51,238 nucleotides of DNA from Candidatus Pyrohabitans sp. JdFR-17 (GTDB taxonomy: Archaea > Hydrothermarchaeota > Hydrothermarchaeia > Hydrothermarchaeales > BMS3B): contig MTME02000090.1 in assembly GCA_002011115.2 (NCBI GenBank), positions 1-51,238 on the forward strand. Reading direction: 5' to 3'. Shown here in pieces: positions 18,905-28,868 of this stretch. Below the pieces are notes generated by a model. That model did no database searches and was not told the origin of the DNA. It saw nothing but the letters and a program-made list of their open reading frames with translations. The number at the start of each line of letters is the position of its first letter. Position 1 is the first letter of the stretch. The position numbers and the translations under genes are program-made.

Positions 18905-19657
18905 CTATCTGCCAGGTTTTAAATCTTGCGCAGGTGTTTCCTCCCAGACGTGGTGGAAGTAGTTTCTGTACAGCTTTATACACCCCGGATTGCGGTTATA
19001 AAGCGCAAAAACGTAGTTTGCAGGGTCATCGCTCGCCAAGATAAGCTCCCTCTCATCCACAACCACAAAGCGCGAGTGGTCGTGAGGATAGCGTTTGTAC
19101 TCCACACCTATCTTATTAAACAGCTCAATTGTGCCCTCGCTAAACTCCCCCAGGGCTTTAATGCTAACCCCTCGCTTCTTCGCGTGCTCCAACGCCCTCG
19201 CTATTGCCTTTGTTGTAACAGGCTTTATGCCAACAATGAGCACCTCACGCTCGGCGCTTTCCAGCATACTAATAAGCCTGTCATGTATATTCTCCCTTCC
19301 CTTGAGCATCCAGATTACCTCATCAAAGGACACCTCGTCCTGGTGTTTCTGATAGAGGGGTGTAAGTTTTTTTATGAGTTCTTCCACTGCCTTAACACGA
19401 AGCTCAAGCTCCTTGGAGAGTATCTCACGGGGGTCAACGGCACGGTACTTCCTGGGTCTACCAGGCTGCACCACCACATAACCACGGCGCTCCAGACTCT
19501 CAAGAATGTCGTACTCCCGCGAATATGGAATCTGGGCAAGCTCCCGTATTTCCTTAACCGTCGCTGTCCCCTTAGCGACAAGCGCAAGGTAGGTGCGCGA
19601 CTCGTATTCGGTGAGGTTCATCAGCCTCAGGTGCTCCACCAGCTTTTCATCGATCAT
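18905..19657 (-). CDS. TrmB-family transcriptional regulator
   Basis: LRLMNLTEYESRTYLALVAKGTATVKEIRELAQIPYSREYDILESLERRGYVVVQPGRPRKYRAVDP; PLD-like effector domain. Confidence 0.9.
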   Translation of the reverse strand: MIDEKLVEHLRLMNLTEYESRTYLALVAKGTATVKEIRELAQIPYSREYDILESLERRGYVVVQPGRPRKYRAVDPREILSKELELRVKAVEELIKKLTPLYQKHQDEVSFDEVIWMLKGRENIHDRLISMLESAEREVLIVGIKPVTTKAIARALEHAKKRGVSIKALGEFSEGTIELFNKIGVEYKRYPHDHSRFVVVDERELILASDDPANYVFALYNRNPGCIKLYRNYFHHVWEETPAQDLKPGR

Positions 19658-19732
19658 GTTCCTCGCACCTATATAAGGAAAACTTTATATATAGATTATT
19701 TACTTAAAATCAAGTAAAAAAGTTTCGGAGGT

Positions 19733-19975
19733 GTGTGTGTCGTGGTTGAGGCTGATGAGGTTATGGATGCAAGTGGCCTTTCGTGTCCGATGCCAGTGCT
19801 CAAAGCGAGGCAGGCTATGCAGAAGCTCGCTCCCGGGAAGGTGTTGAAAATAATCACCACGGACAAGGGTTCAAAGAGCGACATACCGGCATGGGCAAAA
19901 CAGAACGGATTTGAACTTCTCGAGAGTAGCGAAGAAGGTGGTAAATTTATATTTTACGTAAAAAAACCTGCTTAG
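19733..19975 (+). CDS. tusA: TusA-family sulfur carrier protein
   Basis: DASGLSCPMPVLKARQAMQKLAPGKVLKIITTDKGSKSDIPAWAKQNG (CPxP). Confidence 0.93.
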   Translation: MCVVVEADEVMDASGLSCPMPVLKARQAMQKLAPGKVLKIITTDKGSKSDIPAWAKQNGFELLESSEEGGKFIFYVKKPA

Positions 19976-20470
19976 GTGGTTAAAATGGCAGAAGAGGAAA
20001 GTAAGAAAAAAAAGTTGTGCATAATCGTCAGTAAGGGCACCCTTGACGCCGCCTATCCGCCTCTCATACTCGCGAGCACAGCAGCGAGCATGGACTGGGA
20101 GGCGCACCTGTTCTTCACCTTCTACGGTCTGGACATAATCAACAAGAAAAAATACAAGAGCCTGAAGGTTGCCCCCATAGCTAATCCGGCGATGCCCATG
20201 CCAGTGCCCAACATAATAGGCATGCTTCCAGGCATGACAGCCATGGCAACGATGATGATGAAGAGTATGATGAAGAAGCAAAATGTGCCCAGCATCGAAG
20301 AGCTTATCAACATGTGCAAGGATATGGGCGTCAAGTTCTACGCTTGCCAGATGACCATGGATGTGATGGGCTGTCCTGAGAGCGATCTCTTACCTGTGGT
20401 AGACGCCTGCCTTGGTGCGGCGGGCTTCTTAGACATCGCCAGCGACGCTGATGTGACCCTCTTTATTTAA
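19976..20470 (+). CDS. DsrE/DsrF/DrsH-like family protein
   Basis: CIIVSKGTLDAAYPPLILASTAASMDWEAHLFFTFYGL...MKFYACQMTMDVMG-type pattern; adjacent to tusA. Confidence 0.88.
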   Translation: MVKMAEEESKKKKLCIIVSKGTLDAAYPPLILASTAASMDWEAHLFFTFYGLDIINKKKYKSLKVAPIANPAMPMPVPNIIGMLPGMTAMATMMMKSMMKKQNVPSIEELINMCKDMGVKFYACQMTMDVMGCPESDLLPVVDACLGAAGFLDIASDADVTLFI

Positions 20471-20487
20471 CCTCAGAGGTAAGCTGG

Positions 20488-21285
20488 ATGGGAGAAATCC
20501 CAATAGAGGTGGTCAAAACAATCTGTTCCCTCTGCAACTCAGCAAAACTGGAGTCAATCAAAAGAGTGGATGCCTCAGAGCTGGGTGCAGAGATTGAAAA
20601 CCGACAAAGACAGAGCTTCACCGGGGTGCTCAGGTTAAACTTCAAAGAAGAAGGAAAGCTTGTCTCCCTCTATTTTCTTTTTCTTAATGGTTCAATAGTT
20701 TTAACGATGAAAGAAGTGGTATCGTCAGCCGGGGACTCTTCCTTTTTTACTCTACCAGAACCTGAACTCAGAGACGGCGCACTGGAGATATTAATTGTTG
20801 AAGACGGAGCAATGAGTAGAGTGGCTGAAAAAATACCGAATAAATTAGCGATTGAAGTGGAAGTCGATTCCTCAGCCGCTACACCGGAAATACCAGAGGA
20901 GATTTTAAAGTTTAAAGAGAGAATCATGGCAGATGCAGAGAAGGCTGCAGAGAGAGCTCTAGAAGAGTTTAAACCGAAGCTCGATATGGAAAAACTTAGG
21001 AATACAAAGCTCTCAGCTGAGAAGTGCAGAAGAGTTCTGAGTTTTATTGAGAGGGAACTCAGTGAAATCTTTGGAGAAGTCAAGGGCAAAAACCTCCTAA
21101 AGCTCAGGCTTACTGAGATGAGGTTTAATGAAGGCGAAGCTTCCTGCGCAGAGGTAGCTGAACTCATAAACTACCTCCGGAAAACAGCTCTTAAAAATAA
21201 GCTTGGAAAGGAAGAAGCAGAAAAAGTGGCTGACAGGATGATGTGGAGGCTTGCTAACATAGCAGAGGGTGATGGAGGTAGATAG
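20488..21285 (+). CDS. Hypothetical protein, operonic with roadblock/LC7 gene
   Basis: Intact 265-aa ORF with an N-terminal DUF2226/PATAN-like beta-rich segment and a helical C-terminus. Confidence 0.6.
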   Translation: MGEIPIEVVKTICSLCNSAKLESIKRVDASELGAEIENRQRQSFTGVLRLNFKEEGKLVSLYFLFLNGSIVLTMKEVVSSAGDSSFFTLPEPELRDGALEILIVEDGAMSRVAEKIPNKLAIEVEVDSSAATPEIPEEILKFKERIMADAEKAAERALEEFKPKLDMEKLRNTKLSAEKCRRVLSFIERELSEIFGEVKGKNLLKLRLTEMRFNEGEASCAEVAELINYLRKTALKNKLGKEEAEKVADRMMWRLANIAEGDGGR

Positions 21286-21303
21286 GTAAGGGGTGGATTA
21301 GAG

Positions 21304-21669
21304 ATGCAGGAGATATTGGAAAGGATACTTGTGGACTTTTTGAAGATCTCTGGTGTAACCGCAGCGGGAATAATAGACATGGACGGGTTGACTATAGCTT
21401 CCCACTCCTCTCGAATGAATCAAGAGGAACTGGAGGTAGCTGGAGGCTTAATAGCCCAGCTTGTAAGCGCTGCTAGAGAGGTTTCTACAGTCTCCGGCAT
21501 GGGTGAGGTCAGTGACATAATTTCTGAGATGGAGAATGGCAAATTTTTTATATTAAGCGCAGATGGCGTATTCTTCTGGTTCTTCACAGAGCCAAACATA
21601 AATCTCGGCTATATACGCGTGCAGGCGAAGAAGACGGTGGAGAAGATTAAAAACTCCCTCTCCAGTTAG
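21304..21669 (+). CDS. Roadblock/LC7 domain protein
   Basis: LVDFLKISGVTAAGIIDMDGLTIASHSS...ILSADGVFFWFFTEPNINLGYIRVQAKKTVEKI. Confidence 0.82.
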   Translation: MQEILERILVDFLKISGVTAAGIIDMDGLTIASHSSRMNQEELEVAGGLIAQLVSAAREVSTVSGMGEVSDIISEMENGKFFILSADGVFFWFFTEPNINLGYIRVQAKKTVEKIKNSLSS

Positions 21670-21704
21670 GAAAAGTTTAATACCACGGGCGACAACCTTA
21701 TTCC

Positions 21705-22712
21705 ATGGAGGCGAGATTTTACACTCCGGTGGAGGAGGGGAAGGTTAAGTGTTACCTGTGCAGCCATCGCTGCATTATATCTCCAGGAAAGCGTGGTATA
21801 TGCGGTGTGAGGGAGAATAGAGGGGGAAAGTTGTATACGCTTGTTTACGGCAGGGCTATATCCTACAACATCGACCCGATTGAAAAAAAGCCCCTGTACC
21901 ACTTCCTTCCAGGCACAAGGAGCTACTCCATAGCCACAGTGGGATGCAACTTCCGCTGCCTTCACTGCCAGAACTGGGAGATTTCTCAGATGCCCCGTGA
22001 GAGGGATGGCGAGATCGCGGGATTAGACCTTCCGCCGGAAGAGGTGGTGAGGCAAGCTGCGCAGTACGACTGCGCCAGCATCTCCTATACCTACACAGAG
22101 CCAACAATTTTTGCAGAGTACGCAGTAGACTGCGCAAAACTTGCACAAAAGAAGGGCATTAAAAATGTTTTTGTCACAAATGGTTACATCACCCCGGAGG
22201 CTCTCAAGGAGATCGCCCCCTTTATAGACGCTGCGAATATAGACCTTAAAGGCTTTACAGAGGAGTTCTACCGCGAGGTTTGCGGAGCGACGCTCAAGCC
22301 TGTGCTGGAGAGCATAAAGCTTTATAAAGAGCTGGGGATTTGGGTAGAAGTGACCACCCTTATAATCCCTGGCTACAACGATGATGAGGAGCAGCTCAGA
22401 GGCATAGCCAGGTTCATAAAGAGTGTAGGTGAGGAGATACCCTGGCATGTAACGCGGTTCCACCCTGATTACAAACTCATGAGCACCCCTTCAACCCCCT
22501 CGGACACCCTCAGGAAGGCGAGGGATATAGGAAAGGAGGAAGGATTGTTATATATCTACATAGGCAACATCCTGGGGGAAGGAGAAAATACGCAATGTTA
22601 CAACTGCGGCGAACTTCTGATTGAGCGCCATGGTTTTGATGTACTCAAATACAGGATAGTAAAAGGGAAGTGCCCCAAGTGTGGAGTGAAAATTCACGGA
22701 GTGTGGGGTTAA
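21705..22712 (+). CDS. amrS: AmmeMemoRadiSam-system radical SAM enzyme (AmrS)
   Basis: CYLCSHRCIISPGKRGICGVRENRGGKLYTLVYG...TVGCNFRCLHCQNWEISQ (CxxxCxxC). Confidence 0.92.
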   Translation: MEARFYTPVEEGKVKCYLCSHRCIISPGKRGICGVRENRGGKLYTLVYGRAISYNIDPIEKKPLYHFLPGTRSYSIATVGCNFRCLHCQNWEISQMPRERDGEIAGLDLPPEEVVRQAAQYDCASISYTYTEPTIFAEYAVDCAKLAQKKGIKNVFVTNGYITPEALKEIAPFIDAANIDLKGFTEEFYREVCGATLKPVLESIKLYKELGIWVEVTTLIIPGYNDDEEQLRGIARFIKSVGEEIPWHVTRFHPDYKLMSTPSTPSDTLRKARDIGKEEGLLYIYIGNILGEGENTQCYNCGELLIERHGFDVLKYRIVKGKCPKCGVKIHGVWG

Positions 22713-22742
22713 CCGTAGCAAAACTCGGAAAACGATAGTGGC

Positions 22743-22871
22743 TCAGAGACGATTGTTCTGAAAAATATTCTCAATTTCTCTATATATTTCCTTCTTCCTC
22801 TCTTCTATCAGCAGTAGCTTCTGCAACAGTGGAAGCTTCTCAAATTCTTCACTGTTTATGTCTATTTTCAC
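22743..22871 (-). CDS. Putative 42-aa small protein
   Basis: GTG start preceded by TAGGAGGAATTAGG; MKIDINSEEFEKLPLLQKLLLIEERKKEIYREIENIFQNNRL. Below the ORF-track length cutoff. Confidence 0.35.
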   Translation of the reverse strand: MKIDINSEEFEKLPLLQKLLLIEERKKEIYREIENIFQNNRL

Positions 22872-23056
22872 CCCTAATTCCTCCTAATTGGTATATTAAT
22901 AGCCAAGTTCTAATCGGTATAGGGATATATAAAATTTTCTTTTTTTATGGCTTTGGTGCGTTTGGAAACTGTGGCATGTTATGTCTTAACCACGACAAAA
23001 AAAGACCCTGTTGAATCCAGCTCCATCCTGCCATTATCGCTTTCTTTTTTGGTGGG

Positions 23057-24505
23057 CTACTTATTAACATTTTGGTTGCTTGGCGGCGCCACCCTGAACA
23101 CGTCCTCCCTCATCCATATCCAGAATAAGCTCTTTAAGCCTCGGGTTACAAGCTTAAAATCGTCCAGAGTGCGTATTCCGAGGAGTCTCCTGAGGATGTA
23201 GCGCGGTCTGGAGTAGAAGCGCTTGAACGCAATCCTGCGGAGCTCTTCTATCTGCTCCTTCGTCATTGTATGAGGGATGAAGGCGGCGCCTTCAAAGGTG
23301 AAATCCTCCCAGCGCGAAGACATCTGCCCCAGCTCAGAGGCGCGGTCGTAAAGCTCGGTGCCCGGGAAGGGCGTCATGGTATGGAAGTTCACAAAGTCAG
23401 GGTCAAGCTCAATCGCAAAGTCTATTGTTTTCAATGCCTCTTCGTAGGTTTCGCCGGGGATGCCAAAGATAAAAGCGGTGACAACTTTGAGCCCTGCTCT
23501 CTTCGCAGCTTTAACCGCTCGCCTAGTCTGTTCAAGGGTTATGCCCTTGCGCAGGGCATTTAAATTCTTCTGCACTCCGCTCTCTGCGCCGAAGAATATC
23601 GCCCAGCAACCTGCACGGCGAAAGGCTTTAAGCAAGGGCTCGTCCACCTGGTTCACTCGCGCTGAGACGAACCAGGTGACATCTAAACCGCGACGCTTAA
23701 TCTCCTCAGCTATGCGCATTGCGCGAGAATAATCGCCAGCAAAGGTGTCGTCCAGAAAGCGAATCTCACGGTACCCCTGCTCCAGGCAGAACTCAATCTC
23801 CTCGAGCACATTCTCAACACTTCTGTAGCGTATCCTCCGCTCGCCGGTGAGCTGGTAGCAGTATATGCAGCGCCCATTACAACCGCGAGAAGTCATGACT
23901 ATCGCCACCGGCTTTCGCCGGTAGGTGCCTGCAGGGGGCACATAGAGATTTTTATCCTCCAGCAGGTCTCTTGCAGGGAATGGCAGCGCGTCCAGGTTTT
24001 CTATGGGTGGGCGTGGAGGATTCTTGATTATTCTCCCCTTCTCCCTGTAAATCACTCCTTTAACTCCATCTAAGCTCTTCCCCTTCTCCAGCCTTTCCAG
24101 AGCCTCGCACAGGGTGAGTTCGCCCTCCCCAGCGACAATCGCATCCAGAGCAGGAGCCTCTGTCAGCGCCTTCTCTCCCATCGCCGTAGGGTAGGGTCCG
24201 CCGGCAAAAACAGAAGCCTCGCTCACCTTCTTAATGTCCTCTGCGGTCTTCACCGCCTTCTTCCAGAGGGCGGTGTTTGCATATATCCCAACAAACTCGG
24301 GGTCAAACTCCTTAATGCGCTGTATAACCTCGTCATGGTTCAGAAAGGAGCCGTCAAAAAACTTAACCTCGTGCCCAGCTTCGCGGAGGGAAGCAGCGAG
24401 GTACAGCACGCCCAGAGGCTGCCAGTAATTCACCTGCGCTTTGGCGGTCTTTGTGGGAAATATATCCTCGGGCAACCACGCGGGCATAACAATGGCTGCC
24501 CTCAC
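23057..24505 (-). CDS. B12-binding domain radical SAM protein
   Basis: SRGCNGRCIYCYQLTGERRIRYRSVENVLEEI (CxxxCxxC), N-terminal cobalamin-binding-like domain, C-terminal HTMTPFPGTELYD. Confidence 0.9.
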   Translation of the reverse strand: MRAAIVMPAWLPEDIFPTKTAKAQVNYWQPLGVLYLAASLREAGHEVKFFDGSFLNHDEVIQRIKEFDPEFVGIYANTALWKKAVKTAEDIKKVSEASVFAGGPYPTAMGEKALTEAPALDAIVAGEGELTLCEALERLEKGKSLDGVKGVIYREKGRIIKNPPRPPIENLDALPFPARDLLEDKNLYVPPAGTYRRKPVAIVMTSRGCNGRCIYCYQLTGERRIRYRSVENVLEEIEFCLEQGYREIRFLDDTFAGDYSRAMRIAEEIKRRGLDVTWFVSARVNQVDEPLLKAFRRAGCWAIFFGAESGVQKNLNALRKGITLEQTRRAVKAAKRAGLKVVTAFIFGIPGETYEEALKTIDFAIELDPDFVNFHTMTPFPGTELYDRASELGQMSSRWEDFTFEGAAFIPHTMTKEQIEELRRIAFKRFYSRPRYILRRLLGIRTLDDFKLVTRGLKSLFWIWMREDVFRVAPPSNQNVNK

Positions 24506-25906
24506 CTAACGAACCTCCTCTATGTACTCAGTGGTGCAGTTAACTGTGAGCAGGTCATGCTTCTCGCCCAGAATGTTTCTTGCTGCCTTTATGCCTGTTT
24601 CCATGGCATGATCCATGTTGTGGTAGCGGAACATCCCGGTTCTCCCCACCAGCTGAAGGTTCTCAAAGTGTGAGAGGTAGTCCAGGATAACCTCATAATG
24701 CCTGCGATAGCCCACCTCAAGCAGGGGGTATGCATTGGGCACCCGCACAACGCAGGCGTCGATAACCTCCTTTTCTTTAACAAAACCCAGCTCCTCCAGG
24801 TGCTCTGCGGTTAGCTGGGCAAGCTCGGTGTCGCTCATATTCCACAGCTTCTCGCCCGAGAAGCAGAAGTACTCAGTTACAAGCGAAGTCTTGCCCCTTG
24901 GAGACATCGTCTCGCTCCAGTTGTTTGGCTCATGTATCCTGCCGAAGGGTATCTTCTTCTCGGGGATGTATATCCAGCTCAGGGATGTTACTCTGGGCTT
25001 ATTCACCATAACTGCAACTATCACCGTATCTCTGAACCTCAGGCGAGAGGCGGCGCGGAGCACATCCTCGGGCGGCTCGGGTGAGAGCATTTTAGCAAGG
25101 CTGGTGAAGGGGATGCTGGATATGTAGCTGTTCGCTTCTACTGTTATCTCACTATCGCAGTTCTGTGCGGTAATACTCTGGATCCTCCCATTGGAATGGG
25201 TTATCCTCTTCACCCTGCAGCCAAAAAGCACAGGATTGGGGGATACCTCTTCCATGAGCCTCTCCGCCAGCCTTCCTATACCCTTCTCCGGGTAGAGAAA
25301 CTCCCTTATAAGCGTCGCAGGCTTGCGATGGTTAATTCTAAGCAGCGCATCCTTAAGCGCGACGCTCAGCGAGAGACCGCGAATGCGCTGAGCCACCCAT
25401 TCAGCGCTTATTCTATCGCAGCTTATCCCCCAAACCTTCTCGCTGTACTCCTTAAAGAATATATTAAAGAGCTCTCTTCCGAAGTTTGCCACAACCCAGT
25501 CCTCAAGAGATACTATACGCCTCCCCGAGCGCAGCCTCTCACGCGAGTAGTCTATAACTATCTTTGCGCTCTCTCTCATTCCAAGTCCTAAAAGGGCGTT
25601 GAGAGGATTAAGGGGGTAATCAAAATACTTTCCACGCATAAAAATCTTGCTGCTTCTCTTAGCTAAAACAAGCTCATCGCTGAGCAGATTTTTCACCAGT
25701 TCCTCAATCTCAGGGTTCTTTGTGAAAAAGCGGTGCCCGCCCAGGTCAAAGCGGAAACCGTTGTGCACAACCGTGCGCGAGAGCCCGCCTACCTGCAAGT
25801 CCTTCTCAACAACAACCACACGCTTTTTCGCCTTTGCCAGAGTGTATGCCGCCGCTAAACCAGCCAAACCAGCACCAAGCACGGCGGTTTCAAATTTTCC
25901 GCTCAA
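24506..25906 (-). CDS. FAD/NAD(P)-dependent oxidoreductase (amine oxidase / UDP-galactopyranose mutase-like fold)
   Basis: AVLGAGLAGLAAAYTLAKAKKRVVVVEKDLQVGGLSRT...FDLGGHRFFTKNPEI; directly abuts the radical SAM gene. Confidence 0.87.
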   Translation of the reverse strand: MSGKFETAVLGAGLAGLAAAYTLAKAKKRVVVVEKDLQVGGLSRTVVHNGFRFDLGGHRFFTKNPEIEELVKNLLSDELVLAKRSSKIFMRGKYFDYPLNPLNALLGLGMRESAKIVIDYSRERLRSGRRIVSLEDWVVANFGRELFNIFFKEYSEKVWGISCDRISAEWVAQRIRGLSLSVALKDALLRINHRKPATLIREFLYPEKGIGRLAERLMEEVSPNPVLFGCRVKRITHSNGRIQSITAQNCDSEITVEANSYISSIPFTSLAKMLSPEPPEDVLRAASRLRFRDTVIVAVMVNKPRVTSLSWIYIPEKKIPFGRIHEPNNWSETMSPRGKTSLVTEYFCFSGEKLWNMSDTELAQLTAEHLEELGFVKEKEVIDACVVRVPNAYPLLEVGYRRHYEVILDYLSHFENLQLVGRTGMFRYHNMDHAMETGIKAARNILGEKHDLLTVNCTTEYIEEVR

Positions 25907-26099
25907 CTTTCAGGCTACCTCCAGCAGTCTTTTAACTCTCACCAAAGAGCCTGACCTCAGCCTCCTGCACCTCTCCAATAGAGCTAACCAAAGCGGTGTA
26001 GGGAGACTATTCTTCATTTCCAAAGAAATCACACAAATCCATTCCCTGTTCTTCAATAGAAGGCAAGAGTCTAACAATAAAAAAGAAAGAGAGGAGGTT

Positions 26100-27278
26100 T
26101 TAGTTCTTCATGTACCTCCTGCGAAGCGCATACCCTGCGAGCGGAAGTGCCGCCAGCAGCGCAACGCTTGTAGGTCCGCACAAGCCCTTGCCCTCGGCCT
26201 TTGCTGCCTCTGCTATCTGTTTTGTCTCTGCAAGCTGCTGCTTCAGATCCTCAAGCTCCTTCTCTAGCGCTGCAACCTTCTCGGCATTGGCATCCGCGGT
26301 TTCCTTCATCTCCTGCAGCGGAGTCTTCGGGAAGTCCTTATAAATGTTGAAGTTGTCAGGCTCCACTGGCAGGTAGAATTCGTTGGCCCACTCTCTCATA
26401 GATCCGTCGTAGTTTTTAACTTTCTTATATCCGAGAAGTTCGCTAAGGATAAACCAGGTCGTAGAGGACCTCACGCCGGTGTTGCAATACACAATTATCT
26501 CCTTGTCGCCGGTGATGCCTTTCTCCTCCGCCATCTTCCTCAGCTCTTCAATTGGCAGGAACTTGCCATCCTTGGAAACCTCCTCGGGAGCCGACCACTG
26601 CACTGCACCGGGTATGTGACCGCTTCTCACCCACTTGCTTACTGAGAACTTCTTGCCATCATAGTATTTCTTGGGTCTGGTGTCCACGAACAGAACCTTG
26701 CCTGTGGCGAGACCGCGCATTACATCAAACTCTTTCACAGCGTATATCTTACCATTTGGTGGGTATTTCAATGGGTAATCGCGGGGCTCAACAGCGGGCA
26801 CCTCTGTGGTCAGAGGACGTCCCTCTGCCTTCCACGCCTTCTTTGTACCATCCATTACGGCTATATTTTCCACATTCCAGAACTTCAGCGTCCAGTAGAA
26901 TCGTGTCGCCTGTGTGAGGCTGTCGCCGTATATAACTATGAGAGTATCCGGAGTAGCCCCAAGCTTCTTCATCACAGCCTGCATCGAAGCATAATCGAGA
27001 ACCATGCGGTTTGTATATGGCAGAAATACCTCACTGCTCCATTTAACATTCACTGCACCCGGAATATGCTCCTTCTTATAGCTGTCGCTTTTGCTCACCT
27101 CAACAAGGCGAATCTCCGTCTGGGTCGGATCTTTGATGGTATCCAGATGCTGCTGCACCCAATCCATCGATACAAGGGGACCAGGGCGCTCAATCGCACT
27201 CACCTGCGAGACACTGGCCAAAAACAGCACGCTTGCGAGCAGCGCCATTAGACCTTTGTTCACGCCCTCCACCTCCAT
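26100..27278 (-). CDS. Exported tandem-rhodanese sulfurtransferase with CGP-CTERM-like C-terminus
   Basis: Signal peptide; GAVNVKWSSE; GHIPGAVQW; active loop VYCNTGVRSS in the second domain; coiled region; GLCGPTSVALLAALPLAGYALRRRYMKN. Confidence 0.92.
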   Translation of the reverse strand: MEVEGVNKGLMALLASVLFLASVSQVSAIERPGPLVSMDWVQQHLDTIKDPTQTEIRLVEVSKSDSYKKEHIPGAVNVKWSSEVFLPYTNRMVLDYASMQAVMKKLGATPDTLIVIYGDSLTQATRFYWTLKFWNVENIAVMDGTKKAWKAEGRPLTTEVPAVEPRDYPLKYPPNGKIYAVKEFDVMRGLATGKVLFVDTRPKKYYDGKKFSVSKWVRSGHIPGAVQWSAPEEVSKDGKFLPIEELRKMAEEKGITGDKEIIVYCNTGVRSSTTWFILSELLGYKKVKNYDGSMREWANEFYLPVEPDNFNIYKDFPKTPLQEMKETADANAEKVAALEKELEDLKQQLAETKQIAEAAKAEGKGLCGPTSVALLAALPLAGYALRRRYMKN

Positions 27279-27498
27279 ATTTTAGCGGGTTGGCAGGTTT
27301 CCACCACTTTCACCTCCTCTTTTTGTTAAATTATTTTTTAATGCCCTTTATGCGTTCATGTTTTTACATTAATTGTGCCAGATTATTAGATATAAGAACA
27401 TGTATTTAAATTTTTCGAAAGCATGTTCTATTATGTAGAAAACTAAAATGGTAGTCTTACACAAAATCCGAAAATGAGCAAGAAGATGGAGGTTAAGT

Positions 27499-28266
27499 TT
27501 AGTCAAATTCTATGAAACTTCCACCCACAAGCACTTCGCGGTAGTTTCCGCAGCAGTCGATATCAAAAATTCCCAGCTTGAGCTCAACATTTAAGGTATC
27601 ATAAGCAGTTATGTTGATGGGAAGACCAGCCTCCGCTTTTATAACAGCGCCCTCGGTTAAATTCATCACCTCAAAATCGCGGATACTGTTTATTGGTGGG
27701 GTGACGTTCAATACCTCAAGGGTCATGTTGTTCAGGATAATCTCTACACTTTCTCCCCATACGGTTAGGTTTTCAGTAGCCTGGGTTTCTATTATCACTT
27801 TATCATCTTTCAGTTTGATTTCTGGCTCCTTCAGACCACCAAAGGTGGTGTAGGTGTCATTCTGGACAAAGCTACCGTAAAGGACTCTTTTTATAAACAT
27901 CTCCATAACTTTTTTCTCCTGAAAGCCGGTTATTTCAAAGGATTTTTTCCCACCCGCATCAAAGAAAACAAAGTAAGGTATGCCTCTAACTCTATACTTT
28001 TTAACAAGCTCTTTCTCTGTGTCGAAGTTCGCAAGGAAGAATTTCACCTCTTTATACTCCCCCTCTAGCTCCTCCATTATAGGTTGTTGCTCAATGCACT
28101 GTTTGCACCAATTTGCACCTATTTCAAGTACTACTGGAGTGCCACTCCTTAACGCTAATGTAAAGTTCTTATCGTCATAGTTGAAAGGTAGCTCTGGCTG
28201 AGGTTCTCTTGCACAACCTGTGAAAAGTCCTGTTATTAGAATTATAAATGTTATTAAATACTTCAT
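27499..28266 (-). CDS. Thioredoxin-fold lipoprotein
   Basis: Lipobox ITGLFTGC; EIGANWCKQCIEQQPIMEELEGEYKEVKFFLANFD; cis-Pro VRGIPYFVFFDAGG. Confidence 0.88.
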   Translation of the reverse strand: MKYLITFIILITGLFTGCAREPQPELPFNYDDKNFTLALRSGTPVVLEIGANWCKQCIEQQPIMEELEGEYKEVKFFLANFDTEKELVKKYRVRGIPYFVFFDAGGKKSFEITGFQEKKVMEMFIKRVLYGSFVQNDTYTTFGGLKEPEIKLKDDKVIIETQATENLTVWGESVEIILNNMTLEVLNVTPPINSIRDFEVMNLTEGAVIKAEAGLPINITAYDTLNVELKLGIFDIDCCGNYREVLVGGSFIEFD

Positions 28267-28337
28267 AATTCAAACTGACATTTGTTTATATTTAAAAGTT
28301 TTTCCAAATTTAAATATTGAAAAATCTCAATGTGGAT

Positions 28338-28868
28338 TCACTTTCTAAAACTTCTCTTCATCCATAAATATATGGCTGCAAAACCAGCGGTGCCGAAGAG
28401 TATAGCCATGCTCTGAGGGATACCCGCAACCTGTGCAATTGTAAACCTGCCTATGTTAGTTGGGTCTATCAAGACCTCCTTTATCCAGGAGTAACTCTCA
28501 CCAAAGACGGCAATACCCAGAAGCATGCCCACAAGTGCCACAAGCGAGGTGACGTAACCTTCGCCTATTCTGTAAAGTGTGCCAGAAGCACAGCCGCCCG
28601 CAAGCACCATGCCTATGCCAAAGATCACACCACCCAAAGCGGTGAATAGCCCGGCATCCTTTATGTAGGGGTAGGTCTCAATCAAGCCTGCACGGTGAAA
28701 CAGAAAGAATGCAGGTGTGAGCAAAGCCAAGTACAGCATTACAGCACGCAGAATATGCGTGTGGCGGAATAGAAAGAAATCTCTGAACGCCGAAGCCATG
28801 CAGAACTGTCCGCGCTCAAGCACAAAACCTATCGCCATGCCGAAGGCAAAACCAATCAGAGACTCCAT
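28338..28868 (-). CDS. YeeE/YedE family half-transporter
   Basis: GFAFGMAIGFVLERGQFCMASAFRDFF...GGVIFGIGMVLAGGCASGTLYRIGEG. Confidence 0.9.
   Translation of the reverse strand: MESLIGFAFGMAIGFVLERGQFCMASAFRDFFLFRHTHILRAVMLYLALLTPAFFLFHRAGLIETYPYIKDAGLFTALGGVIFGIGMVLAGGCASGTLYRIGEGYVTSLVALVGMLLGIAVFGESYSWIKEVLIDPTNIGRFTIAQVAGIPQSMAILFGTAGFAAIYLWMKRSFRK

Noticed and set aside
27308-27325. Third TTCACCTCCT-like match
   Set aside because: Lacks the 11-bp stem and works as an ordinary SD-like sequence on the minus strand upstream of the rhodanese gene.
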